This document shows, one piece after another, positions 30,590-42,099 of a DNA stretch of 64,000 bases. Every line of letters starts with the position of its first letter. The first letter of the stretch is position 1. Below the pieces are notes generated by a model that was not told the DNA's origin, made no database searches, and worked only from the letters and a program-made list of their open reading frames with translations. The stretch lies in assembly GCA_031763025.1 (NCBI GenBank), contig JASSKH010000021.1:6838611-6902610 (forward strand), given 5' to 3'. Made by a program: the position numbers and the translations under genes. Origin of the DNA: Macrocystis pyrifera (taxonomy: Eukaryota; Sar; Phaeophyceae; Laminariales; Laminariaceae).

Positions 30590-31115
30590 ATACTATATAC
30601 GTGGTATATATAGGTTGGGCTGGCGTCGATTGGCGACGACGCTGTAAAACACGCCTCTCACTACGTGAGCTAGACAATCAGGGTACCGTTTTTTTTTTTT
30701 TTTTTTTGGCGGTCACCGCGGCTGGCGGTCGAGTTAGATAATTTTTTTGTGCGGGGAGAACCTTTCCTCCGCACAGGGGGGATGATGGTATCACGTAGTG
30801 TGTATTTGGTAAGGCACCCATGAGACGGTTACGTAGTGAACCCATTGCTGTCTCTGGAACTGGCCACACCAGAAATTATATCAATTAATCGACGCTGTCA
30901 TCCATATCCAAGAAAATCCGCCTCTAAAGCGGTTCTTAGTAGGATGCAGCTCACCCTTCATGCGACTCGCCCAACACCTCACGGCGCTTCGCGCTTGGTG
31001 CAAGCAACGTCTGCCTGGTCGATGAAAACCCGACGTACTCCGTCCCGGCATTGTAGGGACGCGAGGGTCTATGGTCATACGACTACGGCCATGCACGATA
31101 ATGAGCACACCCCCC
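30590..31115 (+). repeat. SINE-like repeat, long copy, C-rich tail
   Basis: Aligns with 4978-5520: GGTTGGGCTGGCGTCG, TACGTGAGCTAGACA, the T run at 30690-30707, GTATCACGTAGTGTG, CATTGCTGTCTCTGGAAC, CATCCATATCCAAG, and the 3' module ending CATGCACGATAATGAGCACA then C9. It lies directly after another SINE tail. Confidence 0.75.
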
Positions 31116-31703
31116 CCCCTCCCGGCTTTTGGCCTCTCAATAAAACGTTTGTAGACTTGCGTCTTGGCAGGCCGTTAGCAAGTGAGTCCAAGCGTACGCA
31201 TGAGCTACGAGCTGACACACACGCTAAACACCATCCCCAAAGGCTGCACACCCGGCCCTCACATGGCGCGCGTTCTCGTGCTTCCGTCGACTTGTTCTTG
31301 CTTCTTTCAAAACGCAGAACGCTGGCAACAGGCGCCGCTTTACTGAGCTCTTGTTCACCGCAGGGAACGTAGAAGGAGAGGAGGTGATAAAAAGCGGGGG
31401 GGGGGGGGGCGGGGGGGGGGGGGGGAGGGTGTAGATACTGCTCGTAGCATTATAAGAACCTCATTGGTAAGTCGATAGGGGAGTAGAGTCATGCTTCTGA
31501 GTCCGGAAATTTCTCACCGACGGAGTTCCTCAGCTGGGAGGACCTGTCCAATGCCTTTGGATTTATGCTACAGGTGTGTGCCGATTTTAAAACCACCCGG
31601 TTCAAGGCCATACTTAGGACAGATATGGAACCGAGTACCAGGTACATCGGTTTCGCCTCGAAAACAAAATACTTGGAATTAGGATAGGATTTTTTTTTTT
31701 CAG
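31116..31703. other. Non-genic stretch
   Basis: Contains an interrupted poly-G (31396-31425) and a T run at 31690. No gene recognised. Confidence 0.45.
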
Positions 31704-31822
31704 TATTACGGGGGACCATACTGTATAACAGTAATCAGGGCCCATGATATACACCAAAACCAATACATTCCGGCGTTTTTCTGAGCCGTGCTCGATCCTG
31801 ATGCATATGTTCCCCGTATTAT
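31704..31822. mobile_element. MITE family 1 copy, decayed
   Basis: TATTACGGGGGACCATAC is clear on the left. The interior ATACACCAAAACCAATACAT and the right TTCCCCGTATTA are diverged. Confidence 0.6.
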
Positions 31823-32083
31823 TAATAGTAGCGTGTTGGACCATATTTGAGAACAAGACTACTTTTGTTTTTGGACTTGTGACGTCCTTGGTCTTAAGAA
31901 ATTGGCACACGACTTTTGTTCAGTGCATGCCTTTGGTACCAGGTAGCTCTCATGGGAGTGGGGTTCGAGTTGTTCGCCCGTTTACTGCCATCCGTGTGTA
32001 TACTGTAGTAATACTGCTGTAGTATTCGCACTACACTAATCCAAGTAGTTTTGGGCCTAAAAAGCGGAGGCGCACTTCAACAG

Positions 32084-32190
32084 GGGTTGGGGTTGGAGTT
32101 AGGGTTGGGATTAGGGCTCTGCTGTTCTTAAGCGGTAAGGATATTGGGGCTAGGGTTAGGTTGGGGTCAGGGTTAGGATGATTTTAGGGT
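32084..32190 (+). repeat. Degenerate interstitial telomere-like repeat (TTAGGG type)
   Basis: GTTGGGGTTGGAGTTAGGGT, GGGATTAGGG, GGCTAGGGTTAGG, GTCAGGGTTAGG and TTTTAGGGTAAGGG. Interrupted by 30 unrelated bases at about 32122-32150. Confidence 0.7.
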
Positions 32191-33600
32191 AAGGGCATAG
32201 TCCATTGACACTGAGTGCCGGTCTTTTTTTTCCGTACTTTTTTTTCTCGGATCATGAAAAAAAAAATCGATGCTAATCGACGAGCAGTGGGAATGCTGAA
32301 ACTCTCTGCGCGATGAAAACGAAGGCTTATTTATACCGGGGGGGGGGGGGGGGGGGGGGGGTGAGAAGAGAAGAAGTCTGTGACGACGGCTTGCTCAGGA
32401 GACCGCCGGGGGTAAATATAGTAAGAGTTCTTTCAAGTTGAGGTGGAAAAGTAAAAGTGAAGATAAAATAAAAAAGAGATTGACGATATTGTTGTCCCCT
32501 CGGAACCAGTACTCTGCGTTAGTTGGATATATGGACTGTGCCATGGTAAATTGCACGGTGCACGTGTTTTCCGTGGGGTGCACCATGGTAAATATGCATG
32601 CCGTGGTCAACTATGAGTTGGCCCTTGGACGGATCCACGGGCTGTCCAGCCATTAGTAGGAAGCCTTCGGAACAGCGTCATGCTATTGGGAACTTTTCGG
32701 CCGAGAGATCTCCGTATGCAAGCCAGTATGCGACACCAACTCTTGACGACGTTATTATCTCGAGCCATTCCTGTTTGAGGCAGTATTGAAAAATGTCGTC
32801 AGGTGATATCTTCGGGGATTACCGACGAGTTTCCTACAGCGGGTGGATCGCTCTGGTAAGTAATCTGTGGGACAATTGACAGCAGCGAGGTATATTTCCC
32901 TGTCCGGAGCATGGCTGCCAGTAGGCAACCATGCGGAGCCCTTGTAGTTTTCTGTGTTTTACCATATCCGTACAAGGACCGCCTGGTCTTCATATTTATG
33001 TCTAAACGCTCCCTACAATTCCGCCCAAGTAGTACCGGGTATTTCTTGGATATTTGTATAAATGCTGTCTTTGATCACCTGGCATGGTTCGTCGATGAAA
33101 ATATTTATCATAATACTAAGGGGGGTGTGATGAGACTCCCGGCCGACTCATGACCCCCTCTGTTGCGGTTGACGCCGCACCGCCCAAGGCCGCCCAAGGA
33201 ATGGGAGTGAGTAGCCAAGGAGGTAAGTCATACTTCTAGAGCGCGTACTGTTTGTGGTGGCTTGTCAGAGCTCAAGAGTGCAGCCTGCGTTGTCTTTCGG
33301 TCTAAGTGGTCCGTGCCTATACCCTATGTTCCGACTGCGCTCTGTGTGTAATGCTTGGACCGAAGGGAGGAATTTGTCAAAAACTCCGAAATAAACGAGG
33401 ACGTTTACTCACTGTTAACAGCGTACCAGTATCAAGCAAGGCAAAACGTGCGCTGTCCAGGGTGTAAGGCCTAGTGTTCCGCACTAAAGGCTGGTATTTT
33501 GGTGTCGTTCAAGGCACGTCAAGGGGCGAAGGTTGAAAGTGCCGTCTCCTGACGTCTTTGGTACTACCACCAGCAGGAGAATCGATCCTGAATGGGCGTA
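32191..33600. other. Non-genic stretch
   Basis: Poly-G at 32338-32361. A dispersed end module (TGGTCTTCATATTTATGTC, ACGCTCCCTACAATTCCGCC) at 32988-33028. No gene recognised. Confidence 0.45.
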
Positions 33601-34133
33601 TCGTATTCCAACAAAGATAACAACAACCAACAAGCAACGCTTAAAATCTCCATCTCATGCTGTTAATGCTATTAGCAGCTATAGCGGGAGAAACTGAAAA
33701 TGCTGCACGGTCTGCGAAGGTACCCGGAGGTGGCCGGAACGACCTTCTGTACGGTCGCGTATTGTTGTCATCGTGAAATTTATGAATATCTTGGGATGTT
33801 TTCTGTAAATGCATGCCTGGTACAACTCCCTCTCTACCGACAGGCCCAGTCTATCTATTGCTGATCGATGCTCTGGGGCGTGATAGGTCAGTTAGGCGGG
33901 GTAAACAGCACTCACGATGAAGGTTGGAAGGACTCTCGTGTTGTATTATATCGAGGAGGAGTGAATGAGGGTTCACCTCGGACGTCGGTCGGGGCCGAAA
34001 TGACAGCTGCATCTAGGACGTAAATATCCCCGAACTAAAACATGCATTCTACCACATACGTACTCCACGTGTTGCGCCGCACGTGGCAGTGCGACACCCA
34101 CAAGTCACAGCTATACTCCGAGCATACTCAACA
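33601..34133 (-). repeat. Probable 3' LTR of copia element 1 (outer end undefined)
   Basis: On the minus strand a purine run GCAGGGGGGC is followed at 34133 by TGTTGAGTATGCTCGGAGTA, which fits a polypurine tract and LTR start. The other end cannot be fixed because no second LTR of this element is present; the start given here is arbitrary. Confidence 0.4.
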
Positions 34134-34566
34134 GCCCCCCTGCTTGGTGTACGGCACAAGATAGCCATTCACATTATACACACAAATAAGAGAAAAACCG
34201 CGTGGGAAACCTGACAAAACAACAGCCAATACAAAAGCCAACACCAAATCAAATCAAACATACTTTAAATCAAACAACGTTGAACGAACTACAGTATAAC
34301 AACCAGCCCCCCTGTTGGATACCGCCTTTATTGAACGTCAATATCGCCACTAATGCCTGGTAAAATGGCAAATATTCAATTACACAACCTCAGGACCAAA
34401 AACTGCCAATGTGAAACGGCAACCATTGAACTAAATGACAAGCACATCTACATTTCTCCACGAATAAAATCTCCCAAAACAACGAAAAACAAATACTTCC
34501 ACGTTTACATGAATGTTAGGAATATCCATTTGGCACGTCAAATTACTCCTCATTCGGGCGTATTGC

Positions 34567-34675
34567 TATTACGGGGGTCCATAGTTAACAGGACCTATGG
34601 CATACATGAAAACCTATATATTTAGGTATTTTTACTAACAATATTTGGTCCTGTTAACTATGGACCCCCGTAATA
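34567..34675. mobile_element. MITE family 1 copy inside copia element 1
   Basis: TATTACGGGGGTCCATAGTT..AACAGGACC on the left, GGTCCTGTTAACTATGGACC then CCCGTAATA on the right. The best preserved copy, about 28 matching bases at each end. Confidence 0.9.
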
Positions 34676-34861
34676 GTTCTCTCCTCCAATTAGCATGTTC
34701 TCTGTTATCCTATTAATAAACCGTTCTCCAATCAAAATACTGATCCCATTCAAATTGCGTGTTTTCGTTCGTTTCGATGCAACGCAAACCTTCTCCATAC
34801 CTGCCAAAACAACTTATAAAACAACCTAAAACCAACATCAAACACAACATCAGAACCAACA

Positions 34862-35338
34862 TCAAACCCACCCCATGTTCAGAACGAAGTTGCAGTGGAA
34901 CCGGATTGCCTCCGCGCTCAACGGTTTCGTCAAGAAATCAACATGTTGCCATGCCGACCGCACGTGCGTAGTGGAGATTCTTCCATTCGCAACCAGATCT
35001 CTCAGGAAGTGATTGCGTACATCGATGTGCTTCGAGTTCGAGTCGGTCGCAGGGTTTTGCGCGAGCTGCACAGCACCCTCGTTATCCTCGAACACCGGCA
35101 CACACGAACTTAAAACACCAAACCTGCTGCAGAAATAACATTTCCTTCATAATCTCCGCCATTGCAACATATTCTGCTTTTGTGGCGGAAAGCGTAACGC
35201 CTTTCTGAGTTCTAGAAAATTATTGGCACACAAGAACCCCCCACACATTATCACTCCCCCCGAGACCGATCTCTTATCAGTTGCCTTACTCGCATAGTCT
35301 GCGTCGGCAAACACCTGCATCAGCATTCCAGCCATCAA
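34862..35338 (-). pseudogene. Copia 1 RNase H
   Basis: Two frames. 35147-35338 has FADADYASKATDKRSVSGGV, the start of the copia RNase H with its first catalytic Asp in DADYA. 34862-35101 has VFEDNEGAVQLAQNP, NSKHIDVRNHFLRD and HVDFLTKPL, the conserved DN and H blocks. The frames are not continuous: the ALSTAEAEY-type segment between them is lost or frameshifted. Confidence 0.8.
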
Positions 35339-35341
35339 ACC

Positions 35342-36420
35342 TCACTGGAAAGTAATACCGTACCCACTCGTTCCCATATAATACGCCAAAGTACCTAGTG
35401 CTGTCATCCAGTGTATCTCTCTGGGCCCAGCGCAATACCTCGTAACCGCCCGTACTGAATTCTCAATATCTGGCCGTGTCTGAGTAGCCAGCCATATCAG
35501 ACCACCAATCAGCTCACGAAATGGCCTACTCCCCACGGGCTCATCGTGACCGAATTCCTCCAGCTTTATTCCAACAGGCCTTGGAATGCTCTTCTCGTCA
35601 ACTACATCAACCTTTTCCATTTACGAATGGGCGGAAGTCTTTCGCGAAATCTTAGGCAAGCCGTTTGGCCGGTCCCTGGAAAAATGACATCCGCCGTACC
35701 AACGCAGCCCACCAAGATTCTTCCCAGGTACTATTCGGTCCAAATCTTCGCAGAAATGAACACATCGATTCTTGCGTCCAACAGCAAATACATCATCCAC
35801 GTGAATTATTGCAGCAACAGTAACACGCCTCTCTTCCACCAAACAAAAAAACACAGGCATCCGCAAAACAATGCTGGAAACACAGTTTCGTCAAGCAAGC
35901 AGCCAAGTGAGTGTGTTACGATCTCGACGCTTTCTCCAAACCATACAGACTCTTATTTAATCGCACCAAGTTGCTAGAGAAACTCCCACAGCTCTGCGAC
36001 ATTCGCATGAAAACATCCTCTTTCAAGTTGGACTGAACGAAGGCCTGCTGTACATCGAAATGACACAAATCTAAGTCCCAAACACACGCAGTCGCAGTCA
36101 ACAGACACACACAAGAACCAGAGACCGTTGGGGCGAAAGTCTTGCTGAAATCAATCCCCTCACGGTGTTTAGATCCCCGCACCACCAGCCTCACCTTGAA
36201 CTTTCCGATGTGCCCAAGCTCATCCTTCTTCACGTCAAGCAAACTTCACAGTCGATAACGTTGTCGACTGATTGCTATCCCTGCACCGCCGCGAAGGTGT
36301 CCGCATCCAGGAGATCGAGGATCGTACGTGACATCGAATCGCACCAAATCGGGGCCTACTCCGAGGCCATAGCCCCGACATAGCTCGTGGGCGTCGTGAG
36401 GTCACTCGCTTGGTAGTCCA
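35342..36420 (-). pseudogene. Copia 1 reverse transcriptase
   Basis: 36280-36420 keeps remnants of the RT entry (LLDADTFAAV). 35916-36242 has FKVRLVVRGSKHREGIDFSK, then DLCHFDVQQAFVQSNLKEDV and KSLYGLEKASR. 35621-35866 has the catalytic IIHVDDVFAVG box and VPGKNLGGLRWYGGCHFSRD. 35342-35620 has the connection region RELIGGLIWLATQTRPDI. Catalytic aspartates are retained, but the frame is broken between the segments. Confidence 0.82.
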
Positions 36421-36716
36421 ATAGGTTGAGTGGGTCGCGGGGGGTGGCCGATCGTTGCGGAGAGCGGCTTCGATATGTTCATGTTCCGCCATCATTGACA
36501 CGAACGCAGTGCGGCCCTGTTGGAACTCAGCCGCCACCATCGCTGCTTGCGGACTCCTCGTCTGCCGCGCCGTCGCCTGGAGTGTCGCCGATACCACAAC
36601 ATGTTGTCCGGGAACTGGGACATTACGGTGAGTTGTGGATGCCGGGGCGTACGAGAGGCCAGAGCAGGGCTATTCGGGGGAAATGGATATGCAGCCGGGT
36701 GAGTCGGAGCAGGCTA

Positions 36717-37575
36717 TTAGTCACCACCTTGGAAGCGGCGGCGGTGAGAGGGCGGTGGCAGTGGAAACCCAACAGGCGGTAGAGGTGGTGGCGTCGGCGC
36801 GTTAGGGGGCGATGTAGCACACAGTGGTGGTAAGTTTGGTGGCACGTACCACATGTCCGGCAGCTTGGATGGCGTCGGCGCAGCAGCGGACGAAGTCGAT
36901 TCCCCCCCCACTGTCTGCAACGGCGTCACCAGCGAGGCGCGAGGGTGTGCCCGAGTCACGTCACGTGTGTAACACATTACACCCGTGGACGCCTTCAACT
37001 TCTTGAAGCAGTCGGATGAATGCTTATGCCCGCCTTGGAGAAAATAGCACGCCACTGCCTGCGGCTGAGACTTCAGGTTGCGCATCACCCGCATGTACCC
37101 GGGCTGCAAAAACACAAGCATCTTTAACTCCGGCGGAGAACCGTAGTAAGCCTCATGCGGCGGCATGAGCCGTGGTCGCCGAACGGTTCATGCATCCCGC
37201 TCTCAATAGAGTAGCCTCTAGCCACAGGCGACCACCATTGGCGGAGTGGACGTTCTTGACCACTTCGAGCTTGATGTCTGGAAATAACCGGGAAACCTCC
37301 AGGCGGGTCGCGTGGGCAGCCTTGGCCGCGCTCCAGATGCGACTCTCAACAGGCGCGTTATGTTTGGGGGTCCCCAGCGCCGTATTCTCACGGCGGGTGC
37401 CGCGGCCGTCGCTAATGCGCACATACGCGCCACTGGTAAATTCGCCATCTGCGCGGAATACGCAGGGTTGTCCCATGTCAGCGACGTAGCGTTCTACCAT
37501 CAACGGCAGGTCTGACTTCTTCTTGAGGCCGTAAGGTGACACTAACCTCGAGGCGCTGTCGGTAAACATGATCAC
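36717..37575 (-). pseudogene. Copia 1 integrase (C-terminal two thirds)
   Basis: 37153-37575 contains MIMFTDSASRLV, FRADGEFTS and GTPKHNAPVESRIW, the core with the second Asp and the Glu; the segment with the first Asp and the zinc-binding start are missing. 36717-37166 continues in another frame with PPHEAYYGSPPELKMLVFLQ, CYFLQGGHKHSSDCFK and CYTRDVTRAHPRASLV, then a Pro-rich linker. Confidence 0.8.
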
Positions 37576-37600
37576 ATACTCCGACCGGCCGACAATTACA

Positions 37601-39567
37601 TGTTTTTGAAGCTCGTCTGATGCCCAACAAACGACACCCTAACCAAGTGAGATTTGATGCCTAATGTCATAGGAACTTAAAAGGGTAGAGCAAAAGCAAT
37701 TGTGTTTTTCAATGTTCTCCACCGCACGCATTCAAAACGCACGCTTCTCCCTACGTACGCCGGCATGCCCGGCACCTCCCTCTTACGTCGCAGGTTGGCA
37801 TATTGTAGTACAATTTGTACTTGCGCCGTCCTTGCCGTGGCCACAGCGATTCGCGGCTGCTCTTTTGCCGCAGTGCGGTTGCTACTAATCTTAGCTGAGA
37901 TTGTATCGTTCATCCTCGCTCTGATCCTCGTATAATATGATACGCACGTCGCCTTCTGTCGCCGTTCGTGACGAAAGCATAACTGATTTCGAAACAAACG
38001 GGGTCTCTGAAACACCCTAAATAACATCTCCATCCTCTTTTGCTCGTGTTCACAACCGTCCCGAATTCGCGAAGCTTGGTCATGTTAAATGCGGCGTACC
38101 AGGTGTGGTTCTGGGATAATCAAGTATTGGTATCCCACCGCATACCAGGCACCAGGTAGCAAGTACATCTGAGAGGACCAACAACCATCCCAGAGCCAAA
38201 CGCCACCACCACCAGCTAAGCACGAGCAGCAGCAGCTTGTCGCTGGTGGTGATTATGGTTGCTCCTTCTGGTTGAGGGGGTGGTGGTCATCGACCTTCAT
38301 TAGTTGATGTGTGCTCACCGGAAAAAGAAGACCAGGTCTATATCTTCATCACCACCACAAGCTGACAGGTTGCAGCAGTAGAAGCTTGTTGCTGGTGATG
38401 GGGGTGACAGTGGTGGTGGTTGATGTTGCTGATTGTAGTGGTGGTGGCGATGGGCATATGTTGATGTCGCTGTTGTTCAAAACTTGTTGTCGTTATCGTT
38501 GTCAAATTCGACTTGGTAGGTACTTGTACCAGGTAAAAGGTTTCTGCGCTGACGTGTATAGCTTGACCACCAAAGCGATATCTCAAGACTTCTGTACAAT
38601 ACGTAATACCTGAATGTATTGGCTTTAACAAACCCAGCAAAAAATATCCGATACCAAGCCATATTTTTTTGGGGACCAGACAGAGGGGCATACTTCAGGG
38701 GGCGTACTGAAACCGAGCAAATAAATTGTGCAAAAAACGTAAAATCGTCCAGAAATCCCTTCCGACTGGTTTGTTTTTCACCACGTAATGGCCTTCATTT
38801 GGAGTGTTGTTTTTGTTTTCGTTGTTGCTGTAGGCCTGCAATTAGATTGTGGGAATAGTGCGTGTGCTCTTGCTGTTCCACACTGTATCAAAGTAACTTG
38901 TCGTACTATGTTTTACTTTGCATCAATTATTGTTGTGCTGTTGACGTTTGTTGCTGCTGCTGTTGTTGGCCTATGTTGAGAATTTTACGTGTCTGTTTCT
39001 GTACCACACTAGTTACGAGTATTGCTTTCCCAAACACGTGAGAGCAGTTCTAACGGGGTTGTGTTAAGTGTAAGGCAGTATGGACCTAGGGACCGATTAC
39101 TGCTAGGAGGTGATGCCTTTAGCTCTGCTCTGGTCACTCACACAACGTGCTTGGTGATGCTACATTATAAGTTTTTGGCTCTTGTAGTAGTTGCTGCTTG
39201 CCTCGCCAGATGTCTGCTGAAGGGGCGAGGCATTCATCAGACAGGCAGGCGATAGCGCCTGCAAACTATGATGAGGGGGCGCTTGCTACCAATCATAATG
39301 CCGCAAGAGGGAAGAGGGGATGCCATAACACTAGCTCACCCTGAAGGGCCGCATATGCAGATTCATATAAAATCAGGCACCAACCAAACCAATCCAGAAA
39401 ATTTGAAGAATGGATAGAAGGTGCGGCGCGTTACAACCGACTCCCACATCTCAAACTTGCAAGGCTGTATGATAGCCCATTATACGTGGGCACTGCGAAT
39501 CAGACAACAAAAAGTCCGAAAATACGGGCACGCGAAAGCGAGGAAAGCAAGCTACTGTGGAAGTCCG
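37601..39567. other. Non-genic stretch
   Basis: Between 38190 and 38470 there are CACCAC/GGTGGT and CAGCAG/GCTGCT words in both orientations, an irregular inverted repeat. The 118-codon minus frame at 37677-38033 shows no family motif. Nothing else recognised. Confidence 0.45.
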
Positions 39568-40008
39568 TGTTCGGATACACTGCTGTCGGACGTGAACTTG
39601 GAATCACGTGGCTTACCGATATAGCGTGAAGAAGAGCTGTAGATATGTACCATTACCTCCACCGGAATACTCCCACACGCAGAAGAACAGTACCTGGTCG
39701 TTAAAGGCTCCAATAAATACCAGGCGATCCAATACCTTCACGTCAGAGCTCCCGCTACATAAACCACACAGGAGTAAGCCATACCTTTCAGTCACGCTCT
39801 ACCCTCTCATATATAACGAGCAGTATCTTAGCACCAAACCCCGGGTCGTATCTTGACATCACGACTGCCTTGCAAAGCGAGCCATACCCACATCCCAGAA
39901 GACTCAGACATACCAAATAATGCCTAGACCGATAATACGAAACCCCAGAATATCTATCAAACCGTCAGATATCCCCAGACCAGTATCGAGTACAGCGTAT
40001 CACAAACA
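39568..40008 (-). repeat. 3' LTR of copia element 2 (441 bp)
   Basis: Direct repeat of 46354-46798, about 85-90% similar by eye. On the minus strand it runs from TGTTTGTGATACGC to a TG..CA-type end (plus strand TGTTCGGATACACTGC at 39568). It is preceded by the purine run AGTAGGGGGGC. It contains GTTATATATGAGAGGG, a plausible TATA box. Confidence 0.88.
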
Positions 40009-40867
40009 GCCCCCCTACTCAGTGCGAGATACGACAGGCCCAGAACGATTATCATCACATATTGCCAGACAACACGGCAAGTCCCAAAATGTATAATAAA
40101 TACTTGCCAAGGTAAAACGGCAATCTCAATACCAAATCTGGGTCAGTCCAACTTCCATCAGAAGATAACCGCTACGGTACGGCAGTTCCGAATTCCATCA
40201 CGAAGAATGGTCAATGTCAGACGGCAACCCCTATTTCCACCATGAATTGTTGCCAAGGTAGAACGGCAATCCCAACACCAAATCTGTCCACCTCAATCCC
40301 AATACCCAATCTGTCAATCTCAATTTCAGTGTAGATATCCCAAAATACAGCGAGGCAGTAGCTACAGGAAGGGAAAAAAATCCAACAAACGTGGGTATGC
40401 TATTAATAGTACAACCTTCAAACGAAAACAGTAACACCGCCTTCACACAGATAGCGTGCCGTCCGATAGAATCGGCCCCCCTGTTGCATACCTGGTACTC
40501 CGTAAAAGCATAACATCTCTGATATAGAGCAACTAAAATCGAACCATATCAGCCCCCCCCTGCTGAGCAATTTCCTCAGAAGGATACAAAGGAGAGAACC
40601 AACTACTGCCTGTATCTCAAATTTAAAGGTACTACGGGTACTAGTCGCCTGGGCTCCCTGTACGCTGCGCATGCTTAACCAATAGCCAACGTGCACGGCA
40701 CCATCCATCAAGATCACCGATCGGCTTATCCTACTGGCGTATTAACAATACTCGACGTATGAGTACATCCCAATACTTTCTTCAATTCCCTAAAAATAGC
40801 ACTTCTCCGTTCCAACCAACCAACGCCCGGAAAATATATACATACGAATATGATCACCACGAGTTCA
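40009..40867 (-). other. 3' untranslated region of copia 2 with repeated purine tracts
   Basis: Between RNase H and the LTR there are repeated GGGGGG-purine tracts on the minus strand (plus strand CAGCCCCCCTAC at 40007, GGCCCCCCTGTTGC at 40476, CAGCCCCCCCCTGCTG at 40550). TGCCAAGGTA-type words also recur (40106, 40252). Similar tracts occur in copia 1. Confidence 0.6.
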
Positions 40868-41302
40868 TTACAGAGTTGCGGTGAAAACGAAATGCCTCCG
40901 TGTGCAACGGTTTGGTGAGGAAGTCAGCATGCTGCTCTGCTGACCGTACGTGGACAATCTTAAACTCCCCGTTGGCGACACGCTCCGAATGAAGTGCGGG
41001 CGGACATCAATGTGCTTACTGTTGGAAGAAGTCACAGGGTTGTTCGCCAATTGTAACGCCCCTGGTTATCCCCTTTCACCGTGGTACACCCAACATCGCG
41101 GTTCGTGAAAATAATACTCCAGAGACACCGCGTGCAAATCGTCTCGCGAAAACCCGTGGTCATCGTCACGCACTCGGCCTCCGAAGACGAAAAGAGTAAG
41201 GGATTTCTGCGTCCTAAACGCTACACAAGCACCAGCACACATTACAACTCCACCAGAGACAGATCTCCGGTCACTGGCCTTGAGTGCATAGTATGCATCC
41301 AC
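40868..41302 (-). pseudogene. Copia 2 RNase H
   Basis: 41066-41302 has DAYYALKASDRRSVSGGVVM, with the usual DADYA altered to DAYYA, which would remove a catalytic Asp position. 40868-41050 has NSKHIDVRPHFIR and a frameshifted tail. A segment of the domain between them is out of frame. Confidence 0.78.
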
Positions 41303-41314
41303 CTATAACTCCAA

Positions 41315-42052
41315 CTAAACTCCAGTGCTCAGGCCCCTCTGTGGAGTAATACAATTAGTGCTCGTTGACTTAACGTACATCACAATGTGCAACGCTGCCT
41401 GCCACTGCAGCAAATTTGGTGCCGCAGAGTACCTTTCTACGGCTCGAACTGCGTTGAAGATGTCAGGGCGAGTCTGGTTCGCTGACCACATCAAATACCC
41501 CACCAACGCCCGAAAAGGTTCATCAACGTCTGCCCCGTCCTTGTCGAACAGATGGAGCTTCAGGTCAACCACCGTAGGGATACGCTTGCCGCGAGTGACA
41601 TCGAAATTCGGTACGGTACCCTCAGCGAAGATCTGCTGTGGTATGGTCAACGTTCCTGCGTCTCAGTCTCAAGAAAAACGACGACCTGCGTACCACCACA
41701 ACTCCCCCAGGCTGTTGGTAGGAACGAACTGGTTCAGGTCCGCACAAAACTTGTCACATCTGCTCATAAGCCCCATCGCAAAGAAGTCATCCACATGCAC
41801 TACTACTACGATAGAAACGGCGCCCGCCTCCACTAAACGCGTAACACACGCATAAGCCTGACACTGCTCAAAACACAGACTCCTCATGCCGCGTACCAGG
41901 TAGTGATGCCACTGCCGCGACGCCTGCTTCAAACCATACAGGCTACGACACAACTTAACCACCTTGCTGGACATCGCCCCACACCCCTTAGGAAGGCGCT
42001 CCACCGGTGCACCGGTGGCGGGAGGTACGGACAACGCCTCCGAATCCATCAA
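41315..42052 (-). pseudogene. Copia 2 reverse transcriptase, C-terminal part
   Basis: 41669-42052 reads VERLPKGCGAMSSKVVKLCR, SLYGLKQASRQWHHYLV and the catalytic VVHVDDFFAMG. 41315-41650 reads FRALVGYLMWSANQTRPDI, the connection domain. The N-terminal RT part lies in the inverted block. Confidence 0.82.
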
Positions 42053-42099
42053 CAGCGAGTTCTAAAGGCTGATGACCGACATTAGCATCCACCGCGAGT

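Larger units (their letters stand above)
34134..37600 (-). mobile_element. Ty1/copia retrotransposon 1, 5'-truncated
   Basis: On the minus strand the order integrase, reverse transcriptase, RNase H, polypurine tract is the copia (Pseudoviridae-type) order. Gag, protease and the first part of integrase are absent; the homology stops near 37600. The region between RNase H and the LTR (34134-34860) carries a family-1 MITE and a second polypurine-like CAGGGGGGCTGG (34303). At least four frameshifts or stops split the polyprotein, so the copy is dead. Confidence 0.85.
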
